A stretch of DNA of 64,000 bases from assembly GCA_024305745.1 (NCBI GenBank), contig JAHRBS010000010.1:2859501-2923500 (forward strand). The letters run 5' to 3'. Positions 34,366 to 45,085 of this stretch are shown piece by piece. This DNA is from Polyporus tsugae. Its lineage: Eukaryota > Basidiomycota > Agaricomycetes > Polyporales > Polyporaceae. Position numbers and translations under genes: made by a program. The notes under the pieces are model-generated. The model did no database searches, was not told where the DNA came from, and saw nothing but the letters and a program-made list of their open reading frames with translations. Each line of letters begins with the position of its first letter. The stretch's first letter is position 1.

Positions 34366-35327
34366 GGTGAGGTAGTATCATAGACAACAGTTCTAGATGC
34401 AAAGCAAAACAGGCAAAGAAAATTCCAGAGACGAAAGCAAGAGAGGGGAAGGAGAGAAAGTGTCGGTGGCTGAACTTGAAGTGCCCGGCCGCGGCGCGAA
34501 CCCGGGGGTCAATCGAAGGCTACAAACGAGCGCGCGAGACCCTGAAAGGTATCTGGCACGTGACTTTCACGTGGTCCTTTCTGTGTGACCGACTGCCCCT
34601 TATGGAAGCCTACTTATGTAACGTATAGCCAGCGCTTAGCAAAGGACACGCTCGGGCCGCAACCCGGTTTTTAATTTCTCGGGCGTGCAGTCGCCGCGTG
34701 AGTAGGCACGCACACTGCACAGCTGTATGAAGTGGAGCTTGCACAATTGATGTGATCCTGCAAATGGGTTAAATTTCAGGTGCATGGCCAAGTTGACCAA
34801 GACAACAACACTGCACCCTCACTGCACTCGTTGGATGTCCATGTCAGCGACTGGCGTGGGTCCGTATCCCTGTGCCTACTTGAATGCACAGCAACGTATG
34901 TTGAGATTCGATTTCAGAATTTCGAGTGCTACTGTATGTCCGAGCCCAGTCCGAGCCCACAGGGGACAGGCCACGGTGGCGGATTGCCATGCGCTTATGA
35001 TGAGGGAGGTTCCGAGGATGGGATGAGCGAGGGTCGGCGTTTGATGCTCGCCAGTCTCGGTCCTCTGCCTGCGCCGCGCCGCGTACTGCTTGTCTTCTGC
35101 CCCCGATCATCCTCCGCCCTGATCCAGCGTTTCATCGCCAATACGCCTGATCTTAAATGCTCGTCCACACGATCTCCCTTAAAGCGTCTTCTTTGATCTT
35201 ATTTCTGACTCTCTCTGGGTTGCTCAACTGCCTGTAGTCTTCTCCCACTTCCATTCGTTCCTCGTCCGAGCTGGTCTCTCGCGCGTACAGCTGGACTGTT
35301 CCGTCCTTTCCTCCGGCTGGACCTTTC
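34366..35327. other. Intergenic region between TRA1 and the membrane-protein gene
   Basis: Divergent region of almost 1 kb. A pyrimidine-rich segment ending in CTCAAC and CTGTAG at about 35222-35228 looks like the 3' end of an intron. An upstream non-coding or coding exon of the next gene may therefore lie at about 35040-35160. Candidate ATGs are at 35043 and 35157; none could be confirmed. Confidence 0.4.
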
Positions 35328-37853
35328 ATGCTGTTCAAAGGGACCGTTCCTCAGGATACAGGGAGTTCGTTCGCGAAGGAGTTCGTCCTTCATCCCGATC
35401 AGTGCGTCTTCCTTGGTTGCTTCTCAATCTTGTGCGCGTGGCATTCATCTTGTGTAAAGTCCCGTGGTAGCAGTCTTTCTCCTGGGCTGGGTCTTTTGGA
35501 GTAGCATCACCTACGCGTGCCGCTCTCATTTCTTTCATCAACTCGCCCACCTTTGCCTCAGCTTCTTCCCTCTGTCCCGGTCTGCACAGCCGGAGGTCCC
35601 CGATATCGAAGCGCAAACATCCCCAGTCAACGAAAAGAAATACCGACGACCTCTCAGCGCAACCTCTACTGTTCGACGCGTCTCTAACGAGTCTGCGTTA
35701 GCCTTCACGCTCAACATATGCTTCGCATTTGCCAGTTTTGCGGGATTCGCTTCTCTGCTCGCGTACGAAACCCACGGGGACACCGCTTGTGGTATGCCCG
35801 TCAATCGTTCTGGGATAGGCATCGAGGTGACGTCGTTCTTTGACAGCGTTTACCGTGGCATGGGGATCCATGGCAGCTCAAGCAGCTCGCTTAATCGGTC
35901 TCGTTCTCCTCGTCTTGGAACTACATTCTCGCCGAGGGAGTAGCATGGAGTTCTATTGCATGTGCGCCGCGCTGGTGATTGGTCTATGTAAGCAACTCTG
36001 TATTTGCATTGCGCATTGAACCGTTCAACATCCGCTACCGTCAGCGTTCATTCTAGCCTATACTGCCACGAACACGGGTGTAATTACCGTCGTCAACACG
36101 CTGGGCTTGGCCGTGTGCAACAGAGTACCGTGCGTATACTGCTACATGTCTGATACTAAAGCTTACGTCGCAGCTTAGCTTCGCGCCGACTGCGCTCCTG
36201 TCGTCGTTCTGGTTCATAATTTCGGAACTTTACGTTGGTGCTCGGTTTTTGGACTGGAATGGTTGTCATACCAGCCTCGGCGCGTTCTTCATGCAATCTG
36301 CCAACCTGCAAATAGCGCGGGCCGGGAGTCTCTTTCTCTTCGAGATCCTGACCATTGTGCCCAATGCCGTTGTGACGAATCAGCTCGCTCAGTTCATCCC
36401 GTTCAGCATTGGAGCTTTGGTCGTCCTCAGTACGTTAGCATCTACCCACTCCCGCCACGGTAACTAATGTTCTGCGCTAGGTGTATTCAATCATGGTATG
36501 GACAGTATAGTGGTTCCCATCGTGAATGTGCCAACTCCTCTGGTGCTCTCTATTCAGCCTTCACGTGCACCCACCCCTCGGTCAATCCCTCTGCCGACTG
36601 GCCCGCCACCGTCGGTGGTCGGTGTAGAGGCGCCTCTGGATAGCTCAGGACTCCAGCCCGAGGAGCAGGAATTGGTCCTTGACAGCCCTTTCGTTCCGAT
36701 ACAGCCCCGTCGCAAGCAGCACCCGCCTCCATTGGTTCCTAGCAGTGCACCCCCGCGGATTGGTGATACCTCAGTTTTCGATGCTCAACAGAAGAGACAA
36801 ATTCTCCCATTCCAGGTTCAGTATGCCGAACAACTCGAACGACGCATCCATACTGGCCCCATCGTCGCGCCGATCCGCATCAAGCCACAGCGTCCTCAAG
36901 TCCAAGTCGTTATCGAGGACATGGAACCCGTCGAGTTTTCGCAGAAGTCATCGAGCCTCATCGGCTCCGATATCGTGCGCCTTCATTCCGCACACAGTGC
37001 GAAAATGGGAAGGACGCAGTCGTCTCCCCTCAACGTAACTCCCTCTGACTACACCAACTCTCGCATCTGGCACGATACGCCCGCCATCCGCACCCCCACC
37101 ACTGGTCGCGACTCCATGACGTCCATGCCGTTAACACCGGGGCCCGCGCGTTCCGTCAGTAGCGGTTCTCGAGACACCCTCTCCGTTAGACCCTCTCGGC
37201 ACCAGTCAAGCGGCCGGAAGATCCGCTCACCCGCCGAATCCTCAGCCAAGTCTGCATGGCGTCCCGTTCCCCGACAATCCTACTCCTCTGCGAAGACATT
37301 CGGAGGGCAGGAGGAGCTCCCAACCTTACGTGAGGGCCGGCCGTCAGGCTCACGACGAGCAAGTCGCATGTCCAGCTTTACCACCAAGCGGATGGAGGTC
37401 AACCGGCCGTACTCCCTACGGTCGACCCGACGGTCAAGTCCCCAACCCTCACGCATGGGCAAAGCGCTTCCCCTCATCCCCGCACCGACAGCACCTCCCG
37501 TGACGTCCCCGCAATACCTGACGGTTCCAGACCACCTGTGGTCACCCGTTGTGCCCGACTCTTCTGCCGGTTCTTTCATCCGGCCATCATCCCAGTATGT
37601 TGTCGCGTCCCCTCCTTGGGGCTCGGGCGGGCGGGCGCAGGGCTCGGGCAGGCTCCGTGGTCCGCGCACCCCGCCTGCGTCCAGCGCGACGCCAAGCGTC
37701 TCTGGGTGGCCCGCTCCGGAGACGTCCATCGCGGGGCCGGTTCGCGTGAGTTCAGCACAAAGGCGCAGGCGCAGCGGGAGCTGTCCCGAGCTGCCACCGC
37801 TCGATATTAGCTTGGCGATGCTGCGCTCCATCGACAGCCCGATCCAACAATAA
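35328..37853 (+). CDS. Orphan multi-pass membrane protein with long disordered tail
   Basis: Not recognised as a named family; its layout is GPCR-like. Exons fixed by frame: a part ending at 35791, then 35847-35987, 36045-36124, 36174-36429 and 36481-37853. The part before about 35510 needs one more intron that I could not place. Open sequence directly upstream (ELVSRAYSWTVPSFPPAGPF) suggests the protein starts before 35328. Hydrophobic segments: CVFLGCFSIL, LNICFAFASFAGFASLLAY, AARLIGLVLLVLEL, MEFYCMCAALVIGLSFILAY, ITVVNTLGLAVC, APTALLSSFWFIISELYVGA, and two more around SLFLFEILTIVPNAVV and FIPFSIGALVVL. That makes about seven. The remaining 460 residues are Pro/Ser/Arg-rich without hydrophobic stretches, probably cytosolic and disordered. 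Confidence 0.6.
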
Positions 37854-38350
37854 GAGCATGGGGGCTTTGAGAGAGGATGGAATGCAGTACGAGGGGCTGC
37901 AGCGCGACTTGTGCGCAGCCAAGGTTCGCTCTGTAGAATGGGGTTTTGAATCTCATGAATGTATGTCCCTGCGATGACCATGATATGACTTCGATTAGTA
38001 CGGTTAAGTTATTGTTCTTTCGGAACACTATAATCCCTTTAAATCAATCCGGACTGAAAGACATTTGTGTACATACTTGAACTGTTGTTCTCGCGCGTTA
38101 CTGGGATGCAGGAAATGGTAGCACTTGGGTAGCACTACGGCTGTTTGACAATGATCGGGCTGTGCGGTCAAATTTGGTGATGTCACTTTTAGTGACTCCC
38201 GCTACTGCTTGCGCGCTAACTGTTCTTATCTTGTAAACTCGAAGCTTCCATCCAAGCCTCTTAACCCCTCACTTACACTGCTGCCAGCACCGTCACACCT
38301 TGGGCTACCACACCATCCTTGACTTGGACCTTTCATAGTTCTCCTTTCTT
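37854..38350. other. Intergenic region before the verprolin gene
   Basis: Tandem genes on the plus strand. The sequence is lower in GC and holds the 3' end of the membrane-protein gene and the promoter of the next. A pyrimidine-rich stretch (about 38246-38280) precedes the ATG. No other feature seen. Confidence 0.4.
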
Positions 38351-39767
38351 ATGGCTTCTTCTGAGCTGCTAGCGCAAATACAAGCTGGCAGGAGACTGAA
38401 GAAGGCAACTACCAATGACCGGAGTGCACCGGCAGTTGAAGGCCCCAAAGGAGGAGGCGGTGGCGGGGGAAGAGCAGGTATGGGTGCTCCGGTGGGGCCA
38501 TCCGCGTCAGCTGGCGCAGGTCCTCCCCAACTCGCTGGACTGTTTGCAGGTGGCATGCCCAAGTTGAAGCCCGCTGGCCAGAGCAGATTGGGTGCGTATA
38601 CCACAGTCATATGGCTGAGGCATCGGGCTGAGATCCCAATACAGGAAAACCTCCCGCCCTAGGGAAACCACCATCTATACCCAAGCGCGAACCAGCATCT
38701 GCACCAGCCGCGCCGCCGCCGCCTAGTCGGTCGTCCCCAGCAAAACCTCCTCCTCCACCCGCCGGTAGTCGGTCGTCCCCAGCAAGACCTCCTCCTCCAC
38801 CCGCAGCACCCACACCTCTGGCCCCGCCTGCAAGGGAAGCACCTAATTTGCCTGCACGAGCAGCACCTAGTCTGCCTGCACGGTCGGTTCCAACCCATCC
38901 TCGTGCGCCAGCACCTCCCCCTCGTCCTAGTGCGCTAGCAGCTCCTGCTCCTCCCCCTCGCAGAGCTCCCGCGCCCCCTGCGCGACCCGGAAGTGCCCCC
39001 CTCCCCCCTCCTCGAGGCGTTTCTCCGTCGATCATTACCAGAAGTGCTCCTGAGCCGCCTCCGCGACCTGTACCTGCAGCTCCAGGTCGAACAGTCCCGG
39101 CACCCCCTACTACCCCTGGAAGGGCACCGCCTCCTCCTCCACCCGCACGTCCCGCGTCTGTAGGAGTTCAGCGTACGGAGAGCGGACCTGCCTGGTCTCC
39201 TGTGCGTGCTGTACCACCCCCTCCACCTGTGCGCAGGTCGGTTCTCGCCCCGCCCCCTCCGCCTGTTCGTGCGCGAGCGAGTTCAGACACTGGTGCTGCA
39301 CCTACACCCCCCTCTGCAACGTCATCGCCGGCCAGGCATGTTCCTACTCCTGCGCCACCGCCCGCACCACCGCGACAAGCTTCTCCAGCACCGCCTCCAG
39401 CACCTCCAGTACGCACTGCGCCCGCCGCTCCGCCTCCGCCTCCGCCTGGTCCGTCGCCCGTGCGTATGCGCACCACATCCGGGTCGAATCTTCGCCCAAT
39501 GTCCCTTCCGCCGTCACGTGTGGGATTGGTTTCGAAGTTGAACGGCGCCTCGGCCCCGCGCCGAAAGAGTAAGTGCTTTCGCAGTGTTGTGATCCTAGCA
39601 TGCCGACGAATGCTTCTCCGTTTCTAGTACCCACACCCCCGCCAAACGTGGGGTCGCACACATTCGTTGTGTCAGGCTTCCCGCCTCCGCGCCCGTTCGC
39701 ACCAAGCGCCAAGACATACGCTGGAGGGCGACAGAACGGGAGCAACTTTGATCTAGGGACGCTGTGA
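38351..39767 (+). CDS. VRP1: Verprolin/WIP-like actin regulator
   Basis: Pro-rich partner of WASP that binds actin and supports endocytic actin patches (family role). Exons: 38351-38591, 38645-39568, 39628-39767. The N-terminus MASSELLAQIQAGRRLKK followed by ATTNDRSAP is a WH2 actin-binding motif with the LKK core, a Gly run and a second Lys/Pro region as in WIP. The middle is about 300 residues of Pro/Ala/Arg with many PPPPP SH3/profilin-type ligands. The C-terminal exon (TPPPNVGSHTFVVSGFPPPR, then SNFDLGTL) corresponds to the WASP WH1-binding end. Repeats such as SRSSPAKPPPPPAG / SRSSPARPPPPPAA show local duplication. Confidence 0.82.
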
Positions 39768-40155
39768 GGACTGCGGACAGATTGATTGCTCTGGGACCGC
39801 CACGTATACTTTGTACGGTACTCTTGAGTAGCACATGTCATGGGATGCCTGGAGAGGAACGGAACGAGCCTGGAGTGTGAATTATGCGTGGAAAGTCCGC
39901 GCAATGTCCGAGACTGCCAGCGAGGGCCCATGCAGCCGCTGTCAGGGAAGCGGCGGAGGAGGGGACGGAGGAAGGGCTCGGAGATTCAGTGTGACACGGA
40001 GGCGAGCCAGATTTGGGTGGGATCAGTTGGCAGTGGAGGCTCGGCTCAAAAGTGATTGTGACACGTCGACGCGCGCTCTCTATAAACCACGAAGGTCGCG
40101 TTGCCACCAGTCCAAAAGCTCTTTCTTTCTCCCCTCTTCCTCTTCACGGTTCACA
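39768..40155. promoter_or_regulatory. PDI promoter with TATAAA and ACGT-core motif
   Basis: TATAAA at 40081-40086 lies 70 bases before the PDI start codon. At 40059-40068 the sequence TGACACGTCG reads CGACGTGTCA on the other strand. It holds an ACGTG core of the kind bound by Hac1/XBP1-type bZIP factors of the unfolded protein response. Its binding here is inference. Confidence 0.5.
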
Positions 40156-41900
40156 ATGCGGGTCTCGCGTCTGTTCCCCTCCGCCGCTGTGCTGGCATTC
40201 ATCCAGGCTGTTCTCGCCTCCGATGTCCTCGACCTCACCCCCGCCAACTTCGACTCGACCGTTAACCCCGAGTCGTTGATGCTCGTCGAGTTCTTCGCTC
40301 CTTGGTAGGACTCCCTCGGGACTTCCTTGTACGTATTCCTGACGTATATGCGTAGGTGCGGTCACTGCAAGGCGCTCGCTCCCCACTACGAGGAGGCTGC
40401 TACCAGCCTCAAGGAGAAGGGTATCAAGCTCGCTAAAGTCAACTGTGTCGACGAAGCGGACCTCTGTCAGTCCAATGGCGTCCAGGGCTACCCGTACGTT
40501 TTCGTTGCTCCATTTCCGGCGTGTTTGGCGTTGGTGCTCATCTTCGGTGTTATAGCACGCTCCGTGTCTACCGCAAGGGTGAGCACTCCGAGTACAGTGG
40601 CCCTCGCAAGGCGGATGGGATCATCAGCTACATGACCAAGTAAGCCCCTCTTCTGCACCATCAGTCGTCCGTGTCTGACAATCCTGAAACAGGCAGTCGC
40701 TCCCCGCCGTGTCCGAGGTTACCAAGGAGAACTTTGAAGAGTTCAAGAAGGGTGACAAGGTCGTGGCAGTCGCCTTCCTTCCCTCGACCACTGATGCGCC
40801 TGCCCCGGAGTTCAGCGCGACCGCGAACAAGCACCGCGACGACTACCTCTTCGGTCTTTCTACTGATGCTGAGGTTGCTGCTGCTGCTGGCGTCACTCCC
40901 CCCGCCATCGTCGTCTTCCGTTCCTTCGACGAGCCTAAGACGGAGTACCCCTATCCCATTTCCAGCGCCCAGCTTCACGACCTCGAGAGCTGGATTAGCG
41001 ACCTCGCCATCCCCCTCCTTGACGAGGTTGGTGCGGAGAACTACCAGGCTTACGCGTCGAGCTCCAAGCCGCTTGCCTACCTTTTCGTCGATCCTACCGA
41101 CGAGAAGCACGAAGGGTACATCCAGTCGCTCAAGCCTGTCGCCGCGAAGTACAAGGGCAAGGTCAACTTCGTCTGGATTGACGCTATCAAGTTTGGCGAC
41201 CATGCTCGTGCCCTCAACCTCGCCGAAGCCAAGTGGCCGGCGTTTGTCGTTCAGGACCTCGAGAAACAGCTCAAGTACCCCTACGACCAGAGCAAGGAGT
41301 GGACCGCCGCGGCCTCGGAGGAGCAGGTTTCGCTCTTCCTCAACCACCAGCTCGAACCCGAGCTCAAGTCCCAGCCCATCCCTGAAGTCCAGGACGAGCC
41401 CGTCTTCACCCTTGTCGGCAAGCAATTCGATGAGATTGTCTTTGACGAACAGCGCGACGTGTTCGTCGAATTCTACGCGACCTGGTACGTTCTCGTCATT
41501 CTCCTGTTCATTCGCCCCGGTATTGACGTGTCGTCTCCTAAGGTGTGGCCACTGCAAGCGTCTCAAGCCCACTTGGGACCAGCTCGGCGAGCACTTCGCT
41601 GACCTCAAGGACCGCGTCACGATTGCGAAAATGGAGGCCACGGAGAATGATCTTCCGCCCAGCGTCCCCTTCCGCATCTCCGGTTTCCCCACGCTCAAGT
41701 TCAAACCCGCCGGTTCTCGCGAGTTCCTCGACTATGATGGTGACCGCTCGCTCGAGAGCCTGATCGCCTTCGTCGAGGAGAAGGCGAAGAACTCTCTTGA
41801 AAAGCCCGTCAAGGACATCCCGGTCCAGGAGCAGCAGCAGCAGCAGCAGCAGACCGAGCAGGTTGTTCTTGAGGACCACCACACGCACGAGGAGCTCTAA
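40156..41900 (+). CDS. PDI1: Protein disulfide isomerase
   Basis: ER lumen oxidoreductase that forms and rearranges disulfides. Signal peptide MRVSRLFPSAAVLAFIQAV with cleavage near LAS. The a domain has FFAPW-CGHC (residues 51-54), followed by the b and b' domains with ANKHRDDYLFGLS and KGKVNFVWIDAIKFGDHA. The a' domain has FYATW-CGHC-KRLKPTWDQL, and a short acidic/Gln tail ends in HEEL, an ER-retrieval signal. The first exon ends at 40304 and the second begins at 40356. Introns interrupt the Trp codon just before CGHC in both thioredoxin domains, at the same phase. A CAG tract of about seven codons (from 41832) codes poly-Gln shortly before the retrieval signal. About 500 residues, normal for the family. 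Confidence 0.96.
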
Positions 41901-42198
41901 TTTTGCTACCATATTTGGAGTGACGATACCTCGCTATGACGCTTTACGCACTTACTTATTGTATTAGTCGAAGCTTGGCTCTGTCGGAAATGAAACTCAT
42001 GAAAAAACCTATCGTCAGTGAGCTGGTTGTTCAACGACGTGCGTGGATTGCTGCCACGGGGCACTTTCTCTGAATACAAATGATGTTGTACTTCTCTTCC
42101 TACAGAACAGCCAACTGATACACCGTCAAATACGCGCGATAAAAACAGATGTGAGGAATCCAATATATGACTGGGTGAAAGCAACCAGGAGAAGCCAT

Positions 42199-42885
42199 CT
42201 AGAGCTTGATCTCCTTGAGGCCATCCTTCCAGAAGGTAAAGAAGGCTGTGGTCGAGTGTTAATAAGGGTCTAGAAATGTAACGACTGTCAGACGTACGGG
42301 TGATGCCGTCCTCACGGTAGTTGAGGAGCGCAACCATGCCATCGGGGTCCATTTTCTCGCCAACGTAGAACTCGTAATCCTTGAAGTTGGCGATAATCTT
42401 CTTCGCGAAGGTCGACGCGCCCTTCTCGAAGGCCTCTACCCGCTCGGGCTTGGACTCCGCGAGCTTGCCCTTGACCGCCTTCATGTAGCCCTTGAGGTAG
42501 GTGAGGAAGGTCTTTTTGTCGAACGAGGTCGGCTGGAGACGGAAGGAGTAGACGACGTTGTTGACCTGCGACGAGCCCTCCTCGAGGGCATCATCCGCGT
42601 CCTCGGCGGAGGGGTTGGCGCCTGCGCGGGACGCGAGGTGCGTTCAGTAAACCCATGGATCTCGCGTAGATCAAGGAGATGGTACTTGCCGATGTCGACG
42701 TCCGCACCGGCCTTGACGGTGATCAACTGGCAGTCGACCTCGAAGACAATGTCGTCGACCTCCTTGCTGCACGAACCGTTAGTTCAGGCTGTCCTTCACG
42801 GAGGTGAATTTGGGGGTGGTGCGCACATGGGGAAGGCGTCCGAGAACATCTCGTCGCCGGAGAGAACGTCGGAGTACAACAACAT
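42199..42885 (-). CDS. TMA19: Translationally controlled tumor protein homolog
   Basis: Small cytosolic, ribosome-associated protein of the TCTP family. Start at 42885 (MLLYSDVLSGDEMFSDAFP). The first intron begins after the second base of the next codon and rejoins at KEVDDIVFEVDCQLITVKAG. Further typical stretches are NPSAEDADDALEEGSSQVNN, YSFRLQPTSFDKKTFLTYLK and EFYVGEKMDPDGMVALLNYR. The last exon codes FFTFWKDGLKEIKL. All family blocks are present and in order, so it looks intact. Divergent from UTP15, with 270 bases between starts. Confidence 0.95.
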
Positions 42886-43155
42886 GGCGGCCTTTGGGTG
42901 TGGGGGGAGAGCACAACGACGGTGGGCGGGTGATAGGGAGGAGACCTGAGCAGAGCCGGGCTTTGTAGACTTTTCACTGAAAAATCATATCATTGCGAGG
43001 CAGCACTCGCAGGCATCAATCGATCTCTTATCAGACAGTCACGTGCATGGCGAGACTGCCATTCCCTTTTTTGTGATCTCGACGCGGGCCACGCAGCACG
43101 CTCTCCTCGCTCCGACTCCGAGTCCGAGGTCTGCTTTAACCCTCCGTCCTCCGTC

Positions 43156-44999
43156 ATGGACTACCAGCCCGTCGTCATCCGGAAACACGCGCGTCCTGCG
43201 TCTACAAAACACAACGCGGAATCCAGGTATTGGAGGCAATACAAGCACCCCGTCTTCATCAAGGAATACGCTCCCGTTACCTCCGTCCACTTCTCCCCCT
43301 CCAAACCCCACCGCTATGCCGTCACCGCTGCTACACGCGTGCAAATATATGCGCCGAGAACACAGAAGGTCACAAAGACTATCTCGCGGTTCAAGGACGT
43401 AGCTAGGAGCGGGAATATTCGGGGCGATGGAAAGCTGGTTGTGGCCGGAGATGATACCGGCCTGGTACAAGTGCGTACTTGAAATCCTTCCATGTCTCCG
43501 GACATTCCATGATGTTCGGCAGCATGCTCTTGTCTTCGTCTTGTCTAACACGTTCCCTGCAGGTCTTTGACATGAACTCACGCGCTATTCTGCGGTCATT
43601 TGACGTTCATAAACAACCCGTCCATGTCGCCAAGTTCTCCCCCCTCGACCATACCCAGGTTCTCTCATGCTCCGACGACACCACTGTGAAGCTGTGGGAC
43701 ATTCCCTCGCAAGCTGCCATCACCACTTTCTACGACCATGCAGACTACGTCCGTACCGGACAGGTCTGCCAGCACAATCCTCACCTCGTCCTCACTGGCT
43801 CGTACGACACGACCGTTCGCCTGTTCGACTCCCGCACAGGAGAGTGCGAGATGGTCATGGGCGACGGATCAAATCAGGGCGGCGCGCGAAACTCCGCTCC
43901 CGTAGAACAAGTCCTCATGTTTCCTTCGGCCACGGCCGCGCTTTCCGCCTCTGGACCCATCCTCCGTGTCTGGGACATCGTAGCCGGAGGGCGCTGTACC
44001 CGGGCCATGTCAAATCACCAAAAGACCGTCACATCGCTCGCGTTCAACTCAGATGCAAGTCGGGTGCTCACGGGCAGTTTGGACCAGATGGTGAAGGTAT
44101 ACGATGTGAGCACATATCGGGTCGTCCACACAATGCGATACCCCGCCCCAGTTCTATGCGTTGCGATATCGGTGAGTACATTCGCCACCCCTGTACTTCC
44201 ATGCTGACCGAGGTCTTGTTCAGCCCGATGAGACGCATGTTGCAGCGGGCATGTCTGATGGCACTCTCTCAGTACGCAGACGACAACCAAAGGCGTCGGA
44301 ACCTGCCGCTCAGGACCTCTTCTCTATTGCATCCCTTCGCTCCGGCGCATTCGAGTCATTCCTCGGCGGCTCTCTTCCGACGCTCGGTCAGGGACGCGTT
44401 AAGGAAAAGAAAAAGTCAAAACCGGTAGGCGACGTGGACGAGCTGAAGGTGGAGAGCAAACGCAAGAAGCGTCTACGGGAATACGACAGGCTGCTCAAGA
44501 ACTTCAAGTACTCCGCGGCCTTGGACTCGGTATTGCGCAAAGTACGTCGAATCTCCATCAGCATTGCGCCTTTGGACTGCCCTTAGAACTGTGCCGCAGA
44601 ACGTTCCCCCAGCGACGACGTTCTCTCTGATACAAGAGCTCATGCACCGAGACGGATTAAGAACAGCGTTGGGTGGGCGTGACGATGTTCTCCTAGAACC
44701 AGTCCTTCGCCTGTTGCTGAAGTACGTCACGGACCCTCGTTTCGGCGAGATGGTTTGCGACGTCGCCAACATCGTGATCGGTAAGTATCAACGTTGAACC
44801 GACTCTGCCCCTCTGCTGACCACCGTTCTCAGAGATGTATACTCCTGTGCTGGGTCAATCACCACTCATCGACACGCTCTTCGCTCGACTACGAAAGAAA
44901 GTCGCAGCCGAGCTCCGCTTCCAAAAAGAGCTGGTGAAGGCGAAGGGCGCGCTGGACATGCTCCTCGCCTCTGCCGCTCTCTCTGTCGCACAGGCATAG
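43156..44999 (+). CDS. UTP15: Utp15-like U3 snoRNP (t-UTP) WD40 protein
   Basis: Nucleolar SSU-processome component needed for 18S rRNA maturation. N-terminal WD40 propeller: KEYAPVTSVHFSPSKPHRYA, VFDMNSRAILRSFDVHKQPV, VKLWDIPSQAAITTF, LVLTGSYDTTVRLFDSRTG, LRVWDIVAGGRC, VLTGSLDQMVKVYDV. The Utp15 C-terminal domain follows: KRLREYDRLLKNFKYSAALD, a split before NVPPATTFSLIQELMHRDGL, and the final helical part ending ALSVAQA. A Lys-rich segment (KEKKKSK) lies before the C-terminal domain. Short introns interrupt the gene at about 43470-43560, 44172-44222, 44541-44599 and 44781-44833. Stops of UTP15 and the convergent CTNNBL1 gene are 86 bases apart. Confidence 0.92.
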
Positions 45000-45085
45000 C
45001 CGACGTGCATGGTCACATCCGCATGTTGTCTGAGTCGACACAGTATTAGCGCTACATGTATTGTACTCGTACAGTCCGTATATAA

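Noticed and set aside
34485..34520. GGGTTCGCGCC on the minus strand, resembling a tRNA or Pol III B box
   Set aside because: No A box at suitable spacing and no cloverleaf arms could be drawn.
34780..35196. Open frame of about 138 codons upstream of the membrane-protein gene
   Set aside because: It shows no hydrophobic or conserved segments. It may include a leader exon but is not supported as a separate gene.
38660..39480. Gly/Ala/Arg-rich minus-strand frames opposite verprolin
   Set aside because: They are the complement of Pro/Ala codons in the verprolin middle, while WH2 and C-terminal exons fix the plus strand.
40671..41765. Long open frame overlapping PDI in another reading frame, Ser/Arg/Pro-rich
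   Set aside because: It is a shadow of the conserved PDI frame caused by G/C-ending codons. It has no start context or family match except where it falls into the true frame at the 3' end.
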